A program made the position numbers and the translations under genes. The notes beneath the pieces were generated by a model. It searched no databases, was not told the DNA's origin, and was given only the letters and a program-made list of their open reading frames with translations. Positions 1 through 12,800 of a DNA stretch of 64,000 nucleotides are shown piece by piece. Where the stretch lies: NCBI GenBank assembly GCA_035048485.1, contig CM068587.1, forward strand, positions 25,996,534 to 26,060,533, given 5' to 3'. The stretch is from Pteria penguin. Its lineage: Eukaryota > Mollusca > Bivalvia > Pterioida > Pteriidae. Numbering within the stretch: the stretch's first letter is position 1; every line of letters begins with the position of its first letter.

Positions 1-640
1 CGCGGACAAGTTTTACCCCACCTATTCCATCTCCGCGGACAACTTTTACCCCACTCCTATTCCATTTCCGTAGACAACTTTTACCCCACTCCTATTCCAT
101 CTCCGTGGACAACTTTTACCCCACTCCTATTCCATTTCCTCGGACAACTTTTATCCCACTCCTATTCCATCTCCGTGGACAACTTTTACACCACTCCTAT
201 TCCATCTCCGTGGACAACTTTTAAACCACTCCTATTCCATCTCTGCGGACAATTTTTACCCTACACCTATTCCATTTCCGCGGACAACTTTTACACCACT
301 CCTATTCCATCTCCGCGGACAACTTTTACCCCACTCCTATTCCATCGCTGCGGACAACTTTTACACCACTCCTATTCCATCTCTGCGGACAACTTTTACA
401 TCACTCCTATTCCATGTCCGCGGACACCTTTTACCCCACTCCTATTCCATCTCCGCAGACAACTTTTACCCCACTCCTATTCCATTTCCGGGGACAAATT
501 TTACACCACTCCTATTCCATCTCCGCGGACAACTTTTATCCCACTCCTATTCCATCTCTGCGGACAACTTTTACCCCACTCCTATTCCATTTCCGCGAAC
601 AACTTTTACACCACTTCTATTCCATCTCTGCGAACAACTT
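1..640. repeat. 35-bp minisatellite, about 18 copies
   Basis: A 35-bp unit (containing ACAACTTTTACCCCACTCCT and a CCATCTCCG core) repeats head to tail to about 640, where it breaks off into unique sequence; it also runs off the left window edge. Units differ by a few substitutions. Since 35 is not a multiple of 3, successive units are read in rotating frames. A 163-codon open frame here therefore shows a 35-residue period, and I regard it as a by-product of the repeat. Confidence 0.95.
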
Positions 641-1194
641 CAATAAATGTAAATGCGTCTGTGTGAGAAAACACTTGACATGCACCTACAAATAATCAAC
701 AAGACCAAGGCTTGCCTGTTTCAACATTACAGCAATTTACATGTTAAGGGATTTATTTGATTGTTCGATTTTCCAATAATACCTACATAACTGACGGAAC
801 TTGACCACCGCTACTTCAGAGCCATCCATTTAGCTGCGGTGTTTGCTGCTTCTCCTTTCAATGAACTAATAGGTATTAAATTCTGATTTATCCTACCAGC
901 AGGCGATGAATTGTAGAGGATATTTCCTTCAATAGAATTGCTGTCTATTTCGATTTATTGCGTCTATGACACCTTTTTCCTTCTTCCTATTTTTTTCTTT
1001 CCCTTTTTTTTAAATACAAAGCTTTGGCCTGTACGCATATTGCCACGAACCGTACAAAAGAAAGTTGTTGTATTGATTTATTACGTGGCTTGGTTGGAAG
1101 TGATTTGTTGCACCGGTGATACTGTTTGATGGACTTGAAAGTAAAACTTCAATTTGTACTTGACTTAGGTGTAACTATACCCTTTGTCCTTATG
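641..1194. other. Noncoding, no recognised feature
   Basis: AT-rich single-copy-looking sequence after the minisatellite, with pyrimidine tracts near 965-1010. The short open frames have no recognisable domain, and I see no RNA gene. Confidence 0.5.
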
Positions 1195-1440
1195 TTGTGT
1201 GGTTGTGGCACTTTCTACACAGTGTTTGATCATATTCATGTATGCTTGCAGTTCTGAATTATATTTGTTTCTTCTGTGTGTAAGGACATTAACTCCTGGT
1301 TTGGCAAGCCAAACATGAGAGGCTCACTCCTACCCGGCACCTGGTCTCACCTCTGAATTTCAGGGGTTCGTGGATGTCCACGGTGGTGCATTCTTGTTCG
1401 TGCCATAGTCTTGTGACATCAGTTATTTTCTACATTTCAG
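1195..1440 (+). repeat. Dispersed repeat R1, copy 1
   Basis: Matches 25,145-25,380 over about 240 bp in the same orientation. Shared blocks include CACTTTCTACACAGTGTTT, CTCTGAATTTCAGGGG and GTGACATCAGTTATTTT-like ends. A third, partial copy lies at 5,341-5,420. It has no coding capacity. I infer a short nonautonomous element or the tail of one. Confidence 0.75.
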
Positions 1441-1479
1441 ACATTTAATCTAAATCCGGAGATGTGACTTTTCAACAAT

Positions 1480-1870
1480 CCAGCGGGGTATCTCATCACA
1501 GTTTCTACGGTGATCTAGTTTAAAAACCAAGAAGGGTCAAATGTTCGGAAAACTTCATATTGTCCGGTCCTAGAATAATTAAACGTCTTCTACATGGAGA
1601 TTGTATTGGGTCCATCTACAGCCTTATACAGCATTACACAATGACTAATACGACCGTGGGTATCCTATGACGTTCCTTGTCCAAAGCTTTTTAGTCCTAT
1701 GACTGTGCAGCTTTGGTGGTGAGTGGGAATGTGGGTGCCCTAAACCAAGTATCCACACCAACTGATTGACGTTTATACTTTAATTGACCGTCCTCAGTCG
1801 GTATCGTAACAACAGTACATCTGAATATTTTTGTAAGATTTTCTGTTTATTTGACTATTATGTTATATAA
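1480..1870 (+). mobile_element. Naiad PLE 3'-end fragment (copy F), decayed
   Basis: From 1,500 the + strand carries a degraded version of the C-terminal RT segment seen in copies A-C: a TTCTACGGTGATCTAGT block corresponding to residues FYGDLV, then a KRLL-like block and a GPSTALY-like block. It ends in the family 3' tail, a TTGACCGTCCTCAGTCGGTA block around 1,780. Stops and frameshifts are frequent and the 5' part is missing, as expected for a 5'-truncated retroelement scrap. Confidence 0.75.
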
Positions 1871-4267
1871 TGTTAAGTATTATAGAGGACCGTTCATAAA
1901 CCCCGTACGCTACTGGTTTAACTGAACTAATGTAAACTTCTTGCGAGTACACTTGGTATGCAGGCGGATTGTTTTTTCTTTGATTTTAAATTTGACTGTT
2001 TATAGCCGTCAGTTTCTAGGAATAAATATGTCGAAATGTAGACTGCCATCCTCTACTTCTGTTTTATACATAAAACACGTTTACAATAAACTCAAAGTTT
2101 AACAATACACCAGCTGTAATACTAATTATATTGGATGATGTAATAGATAGAAGCCCAATGAAAATTTTGTCAAGGTGTTGTAGGCATCGAAATAATTCAG
2201 TCGACAAAATATTTATGCTGTATAGTTCAATTTACTTCACACCAACTACGTTCATCCACCTTATAGTTATTTAGTTGTGTTAAATTTTGTTGATGAATGT
2301 GTAATAAAATGTTTATTTATCGCATATATGTATTTAGAACGCTATTACGAGTGTTAACAGTGACATAGCACTACTTTCCCCCTAGAACGTTGTAATTTGA
2401 ATAAATTTCCAGATTTCTTTAAAACTCTCAAACACAAAACTTTAACTGATAGTGAAAGAATTATTTCAAACAAACAGATATTTACTTGACAAGTAAACTA
2501 CAACAGCGCATGCCTATTGTTGTTTTAGGACATCTAGATATCCCGGTGACATTTGTTCCATTTTTGTATAAGCTAACATTTCAAACACAGGTCTCACCGA
2601 TAATAAAAAGGCGTCATGACAAACAATATCCTAGTAGAAGACTTTGAATTGTTCCGAGAAAACGTGATATTGTCATGATTGATGCATGATATAATTCAAC
2701 TCCCTGGTGTCTTTTACTTTCATATGTTCTCGTTATACGATATTAAAAAATAAATCACAGCCACACAAGGCACTCGAATGAGCCGCGTGTGTAATGCACT
2801 TAGGTATGAAGATTGACGCTGACAATATTTTCAATAGTACAGTTTTCAAGTATATGGGATGTAAGGGTAAATATATTTCCCATATCATATCTATTGAATA
2901 ATGTACATGCACGAGACTGAATTTACGATGACAAAATGCACTGCTGCAATTCAGAAAATCACTATTCTTAAAGTGTACCGATGCAACACTTAAAAGGGGA
3001 ATCTCTCCTTCAGTCTCAGAGCAGTTTGTGCTTCTAGATTTCCTACTGAATTACACACTCAGTGCGTGCAAGTTGGCACTATGAATCAGTGTCTATGAAT
3101 TGATGTTACACTATATACAACATGAATTTTAATGTTTTATAATTTAACCACATATGTACCCTCAAATGAGGTTTCTTCATATGTCGTATTCGTTAAATGC
3201 CCAGAGCTTAATTTCATCTTGTCAACAGAAGAGACATATGATAGCAAATAAACAGGTGAATCACCTTTTATTGTACCTGAATAATATGGAAATTCATGTT
3301 CACAAAGTTTCAAACAATGAGGGCAAAATTAAAGATTATTTCAACTTCAAATATTTTGCTAGAAATGCGATAATTTCTATTTCATGTATGATATTCAATA
3401 AAGGTAGAATTTTGCGTTTCTATGTAGAATTGTTTTGAGAAGCAGGAATTCACTTTTAGAATAAAATGTACTCTATCGAGGTTTTTAAAAATAATTCTAT
3501 GATTTTTTATACTTTTTTCGCGCTTCAGATACTAATGTTGAGATGCAATCACTTTTCATAAGTACACTTTTTTATAGAAAAAGCATAATAAGCTCCTAAA
3601 ATAAGTGAATTTGACGAAAAAGGAAAGAGTTTTTCGAGTCGGTCAAAACTCGGTTCCTATGAAACCAGAAATAGGCGCAGCGCTCATTCCGTTAGATAAC
3701 CTTGATAAGAACATAGGACGGAAACGAATCCATGCCATTGATATTTTTCAACAGGAGTTGCCAACCATTGCCAAACTTCCTTAAACTCTACAAGATGATA
3801 TACATTTTGCTGGCAAAAACGATAAACGTAAAAACAATAGTAAATGACTCAGCGGTGTTATTGATTTATGTTTACAATGCTAGTCTAATTCCTTCGATGA
3901 ACCATGCTAAATAGACTCGGTTCATCAGCCCATGAACTTGGGTCATGGAAGTAGTACCAGGCATATGGCAAATCACATACGTAATAATATAAAATTTATC
4001 TTTTCTCGCATAATTGAATTATTTAAATATAATAATTGTAATAACGAAATTAATGCATCTGTTAATTTTGAGCAATTAAAGAAATTACCTGGACAAATAG
4101 AGTATTTTTAGCATTCTAGACACGCACTATATTGCGTGGCGGAAGTACTTTTCCACTTCAGGAAAAATTCGGTCCTTGCCAGTTTGATAATGGGGAATTT
4201 GATATTTTGTTTTCAAAAAAGAACCTTTTAAAATGCATTGTAAATATAAGGAATGACGGTCTTTTTT
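1871..4267. other. Noncoding AT-rich stretch
   Basis: No gene, RNA gene or clear repeat. Open frames at 3,154-3,438 and 3,732-3,914 have ordinary AT-rich composition and no motif. Confidence 0.5.
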
Positions 4268-4367
4268 CTAGGTTCATGAGGAATGAACTTCGGTGAGAAA
4301 CAAACAAATCATTCGAGAACCGCTTCGCGGTTGGTTTCTCACCCAAGTTCATTCCCCATGAACCTAG
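4268..4367. repeat. Nested inverted repeat (34-bp arms around a 6-bp hairpin)
   Basis: Arms 4,268-4,301 and 4,334-4,367 are reverse complements with about 2 mismatches in 34; the outer ends are CTAGGTTCATG and CATGAACCTAG. The 32-bp centre holds a second perfect hairpin, AACCGC-TTC-GCGGTT (4,318-4,332). T-rich sequence to the left and an A-run to the right could lengthen the stem. It may be a foldback element or a palindromic insertion; no terminal repeats of a known family are seen. Confidence 0.85.
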
Positions 4368-4614
4368 TAAAAAAAAAAAACCAGTCACTCCTTAAGTTAA
4401 AAAAAAGAAGAAAAAAGAATGAGTTTCAGAGAATGGGATGAAAAAGTTGACATTTATGAAACATGGATCGGCAACGCTACGAAATACCGTTGGCAAAGCA
4501 ATGATAACTGGGATGGCAGTTCCGAAAAGTTAAGTACAGAGTACATGGATGTGGATTTCAAAATAGAATTGTTATATATAAGGCTAATTCGAGCAGTGCA
4601 ATGGAGATTACCAT

Positions 4615-4662
4615 GAAATTTCCCGATTCAGATATGTGGAAATTTCCCGATTCAAATATGAG
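4615..4662. repeat. Two 24-bp direct repeats
   Basis: GAAATTTCCCGATTCA followed by an ATATG-type tail occurs twice with a 24-bp period and a few differences. It lies between two hairpins. Confidence 0.8.
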
Positions 4663-4685
4663 GAAAACTGATATGTTGAATATTA

Positions 4686-4744
4686 TAAGGAATTATTGGT
4701 TTTAAAGCAACAGTTGATGTTGCTTCAAAACCAACAATTCCTTA
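4686..4744. repeat. 27-bp inverted repeat, 5-nt loop
   Basis: 4,686-4,712 is the reverse complement of 4,718-4,744 with 2 mismatches and the loop GTTGA. It is the second strong foldback within 450 bp. Confidence 0.85.
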
Positions 4745-4819
4745 CAATTCGAAAATACTACGACTTGAGAATTATCCCTTGCTTGGGCTAATACCAAATA
4801 GGCCTAGATTAGTTGATTC

Positions 4820-5013
4820 GAGTACAGGGTCAAGAAATTTGTTAAATCCAGTACAGGATCATGACATTTGTTGATTCGAGTACAAGGTCACAAAATTTGT
4901 TGAGCTCAGTACAGGGTCAGGAAATTTGTTAAATCAAGTACATGATCACATTTGTTGATTCGAGTACAAGGTCACGAAATTTGTTGATCTCAGTACTGGG
5001 TCACGAAATTTGA
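4820..5013. repeat. 29-bp tandem repeat, about 7 copies
   Basis: A unit of the form AGTACAGGGTCACGAAATTT plus a GTTGATTC-type end repeats every 29 bp; one unit is 3 bp short. Units alternate between ends like TTGATTC and TTGATCT/TTAAATC, hinting at a 58-bp higher-order period. Confidence 0.9.
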
Positions 5014-7208
5014 AGAGTACTCTCCTATCCTTACCATCCAGATTCTATAGAATTGCTATAGGTAAACATAAAACAATCAACAAGAAACGACACGGCGTCA
5101 GGTAGCTATTAAAATTAATTAACTGTCCTACATCGGTATCATAATTGCCGTGTAAAGAACTTTGTGATCTTCAAGATGTGCATCTACAGATTTTTTCCTT
5201 TTTCACTTTTAAATGGGGACGGAATCTGTTATGTAAGAATTTCGACCTGTCAGGATCTTGATCAAAGACAACATCATATAATTTATTTCGAGAAAGAAAG
5301 TTTGCAAGACTTTTTCTTTAGTTAACATTATAGTAGTTAAAATCCGTGAATGCCCACAGTTGTACATTGTTGTTAGTGCCATAGTCATTTGACACTACTT
5401 ACTTTCGTATTTTACATTAAAGAACTGAGCACAAAATGGTAGATAATACATTTTAGGAAAAGGAATGATTTCAGAGTTACATAACTTAATGTTATTGCCT
5501 CAGAACAAATTCAATATATACAAATTATATTTCTAGATATTTTGCTTTGCGTATTTATTCCAATTCTTGTATATATAAATGTAAAATTCTGTGCTGTTTT
5601 TATGATTTATATCTAACCAAAACAAGGTTATCGTCACAGTTTTTTTTTTTTCATTATTAATTATTAAATTCATTCAGCAATAATTTAATATCCGGTTATA
5701 TATTGAAGAAAATGAAATTAATATAAGAGGTCAATGTAATGCTGATTGAATACTTGAGGCACTCGTTAGAAGCGCCAGTAAGAACCATGTATACGAAATC
5801 AATGTCTACTTTTATCTCTCTTTTAATAGGCTATACTGTGGAGGTTTTTACCTATTGGTTGATATCTCACAATATGTGAAGTGTATTCCTTACTGTTTTC
5901 ATTTAAACAACATTCTTTTTACATTCTATGATAATAAGTGTATACATCATCAAAATCATCGTTTTATAGTGGGTTTTTTTTTTTTACATGTTGTGGTTAG
6001 TTTATACATTACAATAAAATATTGTCCATTTGATAGTGTTTCTTGTCTTGTGTGAGGTTAATATACTCATTACCAGAAATAATTGTGAGTTTAATATTGG
6101 TTCTTGTACTCTCGGAAGTTATTATTGTAGGCCAGATCGTCGGCAATTGTATTGATGGGTATATATTCTGGGCTCATGTTCTCCTGTATTTTGGGAGAAG
6201 TTGTGCTCGTAATATTCCGTGACATAGAAGAAAACAGAAATAAACGATTAGGAAAACATGAATAAATGGTACAATTAACATTTCGTTCATGGAAAGTAAA
6301 AATTGTGCATGTTATGTTTTTGTAAACGTAGCACAAAGTTAATCGAGTTAAGTCTAATGCGGGATTTATTGTATTCCTCCTTATACAATGATTATTCATT
6401 TGATTTTTCCCTCTTCTTTATACATTGATAGAAATTATTGTGTTTGATAGTGTTTATTGTCTTGTCGGAGGAAGTGTATCTATTGCCAGAAATGATTTTC
6501 TGTTTGTTAGCCATACAATGACTACTGCAGTTATACGATGAGCTAAATTATGTAATGGGGAATAGTAACATCATGTACCAAATCACCTTTTCAATTTTAG
6601 CCAACAAAATATGTAATCCAGACAACTGTGCGAGACTACAGGATGTTAAAATTGGCCGCTTACGTCTGTGCAGTTGACCATCAACGTTTCAGATACAAAC
6701 ATGTCAAACAAAGGCAAAATATTAAAGAAAAGAGGAGATTGGTCATTTTTATTTTTACAGATTTTCGTGGCAGAATGCAGTACATATAAGTGCATATTAC
6801 GATATTTACGATTTTCTAGACATGACAACAGTATGCAAATGTAGACACGATATTGGAACCATTCTTCATTCGTTAGGTTCCTTCATCAATTTTATGTATT
6901 GCTTTTACTACATATGTTACAATGTTCATGTTACGATTCGATTCTGGATATTCATCTACATACTAGCACATATTGCTAGTTCATAACTCAAACACATCCC
7001 ACCAACGTTACCAAGCAATATAAATGATGATAAAGTTTTGAGTCAAATTATTGTTTTAAGTTTTCACTTTAAATTTTTGTATTGCAATTAAACATTAAGT
7101 ATTACATTGTTTTCATCTCAAAGGAATGAACACTTACTCTATTCACCAGTTAAATTACTTCCGTTTACTGCTATCAATAACGTTTCACAATGAACACCAA
7201 ATATTCAA
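5014..7208. other. Noncoding; partial R1 copy and a diverged duplication
   Basis: 5,341-5,420 is a partial R1 copy (GTACATTGTTGTTAGTGCC and the GACACTACTTACTTT end). About 100 bp at 5,990-6,090 recurs at 6,410-6,500 with moderate identity (TTGATAGTGTTT...TTGTCTTG...CCAGAAAT), a 415-bp spaced direct duplication. No gene is recognised. Confidence 0.5.
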
Positions 7209-8327
7209 TTACACTTTCGTCCCAGTTAGAATGATTTCCTCATCGGTCATGACCCCGTTGGTAGTATGCTTTCGATTCTTTAATCTGTTGCCATAATTTA
7301 TAAAGCATACTTTGCATTTGAATTCCCTAAATATCTCTCCAAGAGTCTGTTTGAATTCTCCGGACATACTGCAATACAGCAAGAAGTTGAGAGGATATGA
7401 GAACATAATCATCAAATTAACTATAATTTCGGATGATTGGAGATTCTTATAGTTGGCTATCTCATATCCTAGAAAATAATTGACAACATGAAGGAATATT
7501 ATTATGCCTCCTGGAAGCTCCACAAGTAAAGTAATTGCTGCCATGCACACGATCATGATAGTGACACGGGTGTTTTCTTTCACGGCAGCGTGGTTAGTGT
7601 CCGAGTTATTGTGTAACTCCTTCTTTTTGTTGGTAATACTGCGAAGGCCACTCAACATAACTGAGTTGAAGACGATAAGACAAATACAAGGCACGAACTG
7701 AATAAGTATAATTCTCATTATTAAATAACTGATTAGGTACATGTTAGAATTGACTTCAGGCCTGTATACCAGATTACAGTTATTGCCATCGGAGTATTTG
7801 TACATAACAAAGAATCTGCTCAGATGCATCAAAACGGCCAATATGTATGTACAAACAATAATGATGGCAGTATTCCTCAACGTGCACCATACACGGGCCT
7901 TAAATGGGTGGCAAACGTACAAATACCTCTGTCCAGCTAGTACCACGGTCAACCAAATTGAGGCCGTATGTGTAATAGTCGGAAGATACAGTGACATCCA
8001 TGCCGTGACTTCAAGGAGATCGCATAAGATGTTATATCCTAATGCATAACGATAAAAGTATATTGGAGCAGGGAAAAGCATTGTCAATGTGTCTGAAACA
8101 GCAACACCCACTAATCCTGCCTGACTCGCTCCGTATGTTTTCTGACGCTTGAAAACAGCCACAACAACCGCGTTTGTAATCAAAACCAACACGGCTATTG
8201 CCGGTACAACATATCCATTAATTATTTCTACATTTCGGTCTCGGTTTTCACTGATAGTATTATTTTGTCTGGGTGTTTCGTTGGTCAACACATTGTAAAT
8301 TGTTTCGTTGTCCTCAAAAGAACCCAT
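7209..8327 (-). CDS. Class A GPCR, myoinhibitory-peptide/sex-peptide-receptor type
   Basis: Intact 372-residue seven-transmembrane receptor in one exon, expected in the plasma membrane and coupled to G proteins. The N-terminus has three N-glycosylation sequons (N7, N16, N22). TM1 is about 38-60 with N52; TM2 71-92 with D79; C102 and C184 should form the extracellular disulfide. TM3 carries the block LPTITHTASIWLTVVLAGQR and ends in QRY (133-135) instead of DRY. TM4 is 153-172, TM5 197-222, TM6 254-280, and TM7 ends YPLNFLLY (311-318) in place of NPxxY. The LPTI-HTASIWLT block, QRY and PLNF forms are typical of the SPR/MIP receptor family, whose ligands are neuropeptides. The ATG at 8,327 is the first in frame before TM1; the stop is TAA. 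No near gene shares its strand. FMRFamide-type receptors are the alternative. Confidence 0.9.
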   Translation of the reverse strand: MGSFEDNETIYNVLTNETPRQNNTISENRDRNVEIINGYVVPAIAVLVLITNAVVVAVFKRQKTYGASQAGLVGVAVSDTLTMLFPAPIYFYRYALGYNILCDLLEVTAWMSLYLPTITHTASIWLTVVLAGQRYLYVCHPFKARVWCTLRNTAIIIVCTYILAVLMHLSRFFVMYKYSDGNNCNLVYRPEVNSNMYLISYLIMRIILIQFVPCICLIVFNSVMLSGLRSITNKKKELHNNSDTNHAAVKENTRVTIMIVCMAAITLLVELPGGIIIFLHVVNYFLGYEIANYKNLQSSEIIVNLMIMFSYPLNFLLYCSMSGEFKQTLGEIFREFKCKVCFINYGNRLKNRKHTTNGVMTDEEIILTGTKV

Positions 8328-9740
8328 TCCTCTGCTTTAGTCTAAAATTTTCAATCTGTGAACTATTAGATGTTAAAATCCGTTTCCATTTCAAAAGTTT
8401 CAAGTCTTTGTTCTATTTTCTTTAAATAAATTCCATTCACCGTGCTAGATCAAAATAATTCTCAATTAATATTACTTTCATTTCAGCTGTTTATTTATTT
8501 TTTTTTAAAGTTAAAATTCTTTAGTCATTAAGTTTTGATATTGTCCACTACATATAACCGAACACGTTGTGCCGAAGTGAGAAGAGAAACAACAATACCG
8601 TGTTCTCTGTTCTCAGGTTGAGATCTACTGCTACATCAAGCTATCGATAAAGTTAATAAGGCATTATGGTATGTGCCAGTCAACCAATACACAACTGATA
8701 TTCACTCCAATAGAATCGCAGGAACCATCCCGTGGTTACTAAAATCTCTCTAGGTATTACACTTGTTTACCACGTTTTATGACAATTTTATCTTTAATAT
8801 AATAGGAAAGATTTCGTTTATGTTGGGATAACTTCCTTTAAGCCTTTTATGCGAAATGTTATGAAATATACATAGCTGTCTAAGTCGCATTTGCATTTTA
8901 GATTGAACGTATAGGATTTGTTTAGGGTCCAGTAATTGGTGTTTCATATCATTTATGGCTTCAAGCTTTTGTCAGACTTAGCAGCTTCCGGTTTCCTAGG
9001 AAATATAACATTGTTAAACCCATAAAAATGTTAATGAATTACTAATTGTTCTAATGCAAAAATCATCCAAGGGCGTAATTAACTTAGTAACCGGTATTAA
9101 AATAAGTACATTGTCGGTGTAATACACTTACACATGGCTAAATGTAAAATACGTGAATACTATAGATATGGAAATGTTGTTATGATCTTAAGTACTGAGG
9201 TCAGTATAATATGAGACTAATATCGAATCTTTACCAGCTTTTCGGTAATTCGACTTATTTATGATGTTTCATAAGCAAGGGGTTGGGCTGGGGGTAGCAG
9301 AACTCAGTACTTTAATTGAAAACATTTTTTCCGATATTAAACTGCATTTGATACAATGTCGCCCATTAATCATCTAAGTTTTGTTCTTTCATCTAGTGTA
9401 GAAGAATCATAAGAAGAATCTATGTTTAGACGTATATATCCACGGTTCCCAGAAATTAAACTCTCGACATCATGTCATCAAAAGAAGATTTTGGAAAATG
9501 TAAATTTCACTTTTTATTTTAGATTACTGCTTGGGCTTTATATCATAACGGTCAGTGGTCAGGAAAATCATACAAATTTTAAGATCGCTTCAAAGACCTT
9601 CTTTGCGTTTATCAAAATTAATCGTCTGACATGTTGACTTTCATAGTTTGATTGTATTCATTTTTAAAAACGTTTATATTGTGATAATACAATGTGACAC
9701 ATTTTCAAGTCATGACGTTACGAGCTGAAAAAATGTTATG
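8328..9740. other. Upstream flank of the GPCR; noncoding
   Basis: Presumably contains the promoter or 5' UTR of the minus-strand receptor gene, but I cannot identify a TATA box or a certain splice site. A TTTTAG just upstream of the ATG on the minus strand could be a 3' splice site, which would make the coding exon the second exon. This is inference only. Confidence 0.4.
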
Positions 9741-9850
9741 ACGTTGCAGCGGGTGTGACCGGTCAGCAGGGGATGCTTACTCCTTCAATGTACCTGATCC
9801 CACTTCCGACTCTTCCATAAGTTCAGGATAGCCTATATCTCTATTTTGTC
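9741..9850 (+). repeat. Dispersed repeat R3, copy 1
   Basis: Carries GCGGGTGTGACCGGTCAGCA followed by GGGGATGCTTACTCCT and an ATCTCTATTTTGT end. Related pieces are at 63,060-63,140 (+) and, reversed, 22,336-22,375. I know this sequence type as a widespread repeat of bivalve genomes (recall, not a search). No coding capacity. Confidence 0.65.
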
Positions 9851-12800
9851 TACTGGAATGGATCTTCCTTTTATGACTCCCAATCGGTATGGTGTCTATG
9901 CACTTTATATACAGAGGCGACCCATCCATAAAAGCTCCTCATCTCCTTACATTACCATAATACAACTATTATTAGGTTATTGCTACCTGCAGTACAGTTC
10001 ACAACATGTTAATTTTGGGTTCCATTACATAGATGATTTTGAACATAATTTCCTATAATCCTCAAATAAGGAGGTCAGTACAAGGTAATCAAATAGTTTA
10101 TCTACTATTTTAGGCCCACTTGCCTTTATTAAGTTTATTTTTCTTTTCAGGGATGGGGATAGGTCCGTGATAGGACCTTAAGATTAGTATGATGTACATT
10201 GAAATTCATGATCATGGTCCTCAATATCGAGAAAATAGAATCTACAAAAATCAATCATTCGCAGAACGGTGTCTTTATCACATCACAAATGAAAATTACA
10301 TAACAATTGAAAATTTACCATTCACTGCAAAACATTCGGAATTCAGTTGAATGGAGATTTCCGTCAAAAGAATTTCTAAGTTGACAATTAATCAAATGAA
10401 AGACATTTATCGTTCGTAGACCAGAATGATTTAACCAAGTCCACTCGTCATTCGACCATTTATATACACTAATCATCACGAATGGTCAATACACTGTCGA
10501 CGAGATGCACAATAGGAGATTAGTGGTGATGAATTGGATGGAATTACGTTGTAGTGGAATCTGGAATGCTCCTTAAATTGTTGTTCACTGCCTCGGGCGT
10601 TTTGTCAGTTGACGATTTATGTAAGAATGCTGCGAAAGGCAAAAAGCAGGGAACCATTTGAATCAGTCGTTTAGGAGTTGAATAATTTCTGCATTTGAGC
10701 TTATGTGACCGTTGCGTACATATTGTCTCATGTTCTATGTCTAATCCATTTAGTTGAAGGTTAAATGTTTCAATAAAAATATTGGATCATACAATGGTTC
10801 ATAATAATTTCTGATGGTCACTTGACCCGGGAAAAACTCTTGAATATATCACAACTGGTTCATTCAGGGTCTTTTTTTTCCGAAGAATATGTCTAGACAC
10901 TAATCATTAATATCGATTTTAGAAACTGGGTCCTAGGTGCCATATATAATTAACGCCCATGATATTATTTTGTTTTACAATTCCTTGCATTTGAACAATC
11001 ATTCATGTTACAGTCTCATATTTCACATATTAAAATGTATTAAATCGTGACATGACAAATCTCGGTCAAAAACAATATTCTTACGATATGTCAAAACTCT
11101 TATCAGATTCAGACTATTAGATTAAGGTGCATCGTCTGAATTAGGCAACAAATAATCAGATCGTAATTTGAAAAAAAGAGAAAAGAAAAGACAAAAAAGC
11201 AGATCTATTTTATAGATTAATGATGAGTTTCTGGCTGTATTTTTCCACAGCATCAAGAGGTAGTTTAGTTTCCAACATTTAGGTTAAAAAGATTGCATGT
11301 AAGAAATGTGTAAAAATATTAATATAATATGTTTAAACAATCTACCCAGCACTTTACTTTAAAGCTATTCATTTTAATGGTAGTAAAATACCAACGCCTA
11401 AAAATGCAGTTTACAAACAAGCAGCTTGAAGCAGGAAATATCCAAAAGTTGTACATCTTTCACCCCAAACTAAGTTTTAAATCAATGCATCTCAAACGTA
11501 GGATCCGGACACGTTGACCTTCTACTCTGTAAGGTCATTCTACTTATTCTCTCCCGAGATTCTGATTGATAATAATGTAATTTAAATCTAGGTTATAATA
11601 AGATTATCCAGCTTTGCATGGTGGGACGGAACATTTGCCATAGTATTTAATTAGTCTTGCTTACATCTCCTGTTTCACCGTACGATATTAATATGTATAT
11701 CCTAGCAACATGCGTAGTGCGTGACCACTAAACCGGAACACATCGATGCACAAAACATGATATAATTAGCCTATTCATATAACTTAAAAGTGTAAATGTC
11801 AAGCTTCCTCTTGTCAAAAATGCCGCATCGTGTAACTCAGTGAATGAGGTGTTCAGTTCATGACTGAGATGTCCCGGATTTGATTCCCTTTGTGGGCACA
11901 CCGGTTGTCCCGTCTTTTTAATAAGTCAGTGAAAACCGAATTCCCGTGGCACTCAAGACATCACTCGCCTTCACGGGCGACTTCGTAGAAAAAAAAATTA
12001 AATTTATGTGCAAGAAGATGCATTCACCATAATATAGGTGCATAACATACGTAGAGAAATAATCGATAAATCCTTTGTGAAAAATATATTTCAACCCAAA
12101 TAATATTACACCATATTCTCGCAAAGTTCATTACTTTTTTCTTTCATTTGATTTTCCGTGTTTTGCCTTTTTGCTTTCCATATAGCGTATTTTTATAATG
12201 AGGTGACATCTGACGTTGTACCAAGGACGCATTATTTTATGTTTTAATCTTGTAGGCCTAGATGGAATGCTGCTACCTTAAAACAGGTTAATACGTTCTC
12301 TTGTTGACTCATAAAATGTACAATGCTCACCAAGTCAACAATCACATAATAAATAGACAATGTAATACAAAGAGAGAAAGCATGATATTCTAAAATACGA
12401 TGCTTATATTCAATGTACATATGCTATATGTATAATATTCAATGTACATTTGCTATATGTATATTAAATAGACTTTTTTTCTGACAATACATTCACTCCT
12501 ACATGCAGTTCCGACTCATTATACCAGTATCAGTTCCTTTCTTAGCCATTGATATGATTATCCTATTATTGATAACTTGCTTTAATACTTCAGTAAAATT
12601 TACTTTCACCTGCATTGTTTTCCAGCATGATTCCGAAATTAATGAGAATGTGCTTTTTATGGAATACAAATGAAAACTTTTTTACGCATTTTATATATTA
12701 TTGTGCGTTGTAGTACATGGTAGGGTAAATAAATACATAAACTTTGACCTGGAATCAATATCAGGCTTTACAAGAGTGAAATGCACTGACGACCATCAGT

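Noticed and set aside
175..695. Open frames of 163 and 93 codons at the left edge
   Set aside because: They are translations of the 35-bp minisatellite in rotating frames.
4419..4616. 65-codon frame between the two hairpins
   Set aside because: Lies in a repeat-rich patch after an A-run; no homology recognised.
5120..5180. Naiad 3' tail
   Set aside because: Only CTGTCCTACATCGGTATC resembles the GACCGTCCTAAGTCGGTATC block; too short to call.
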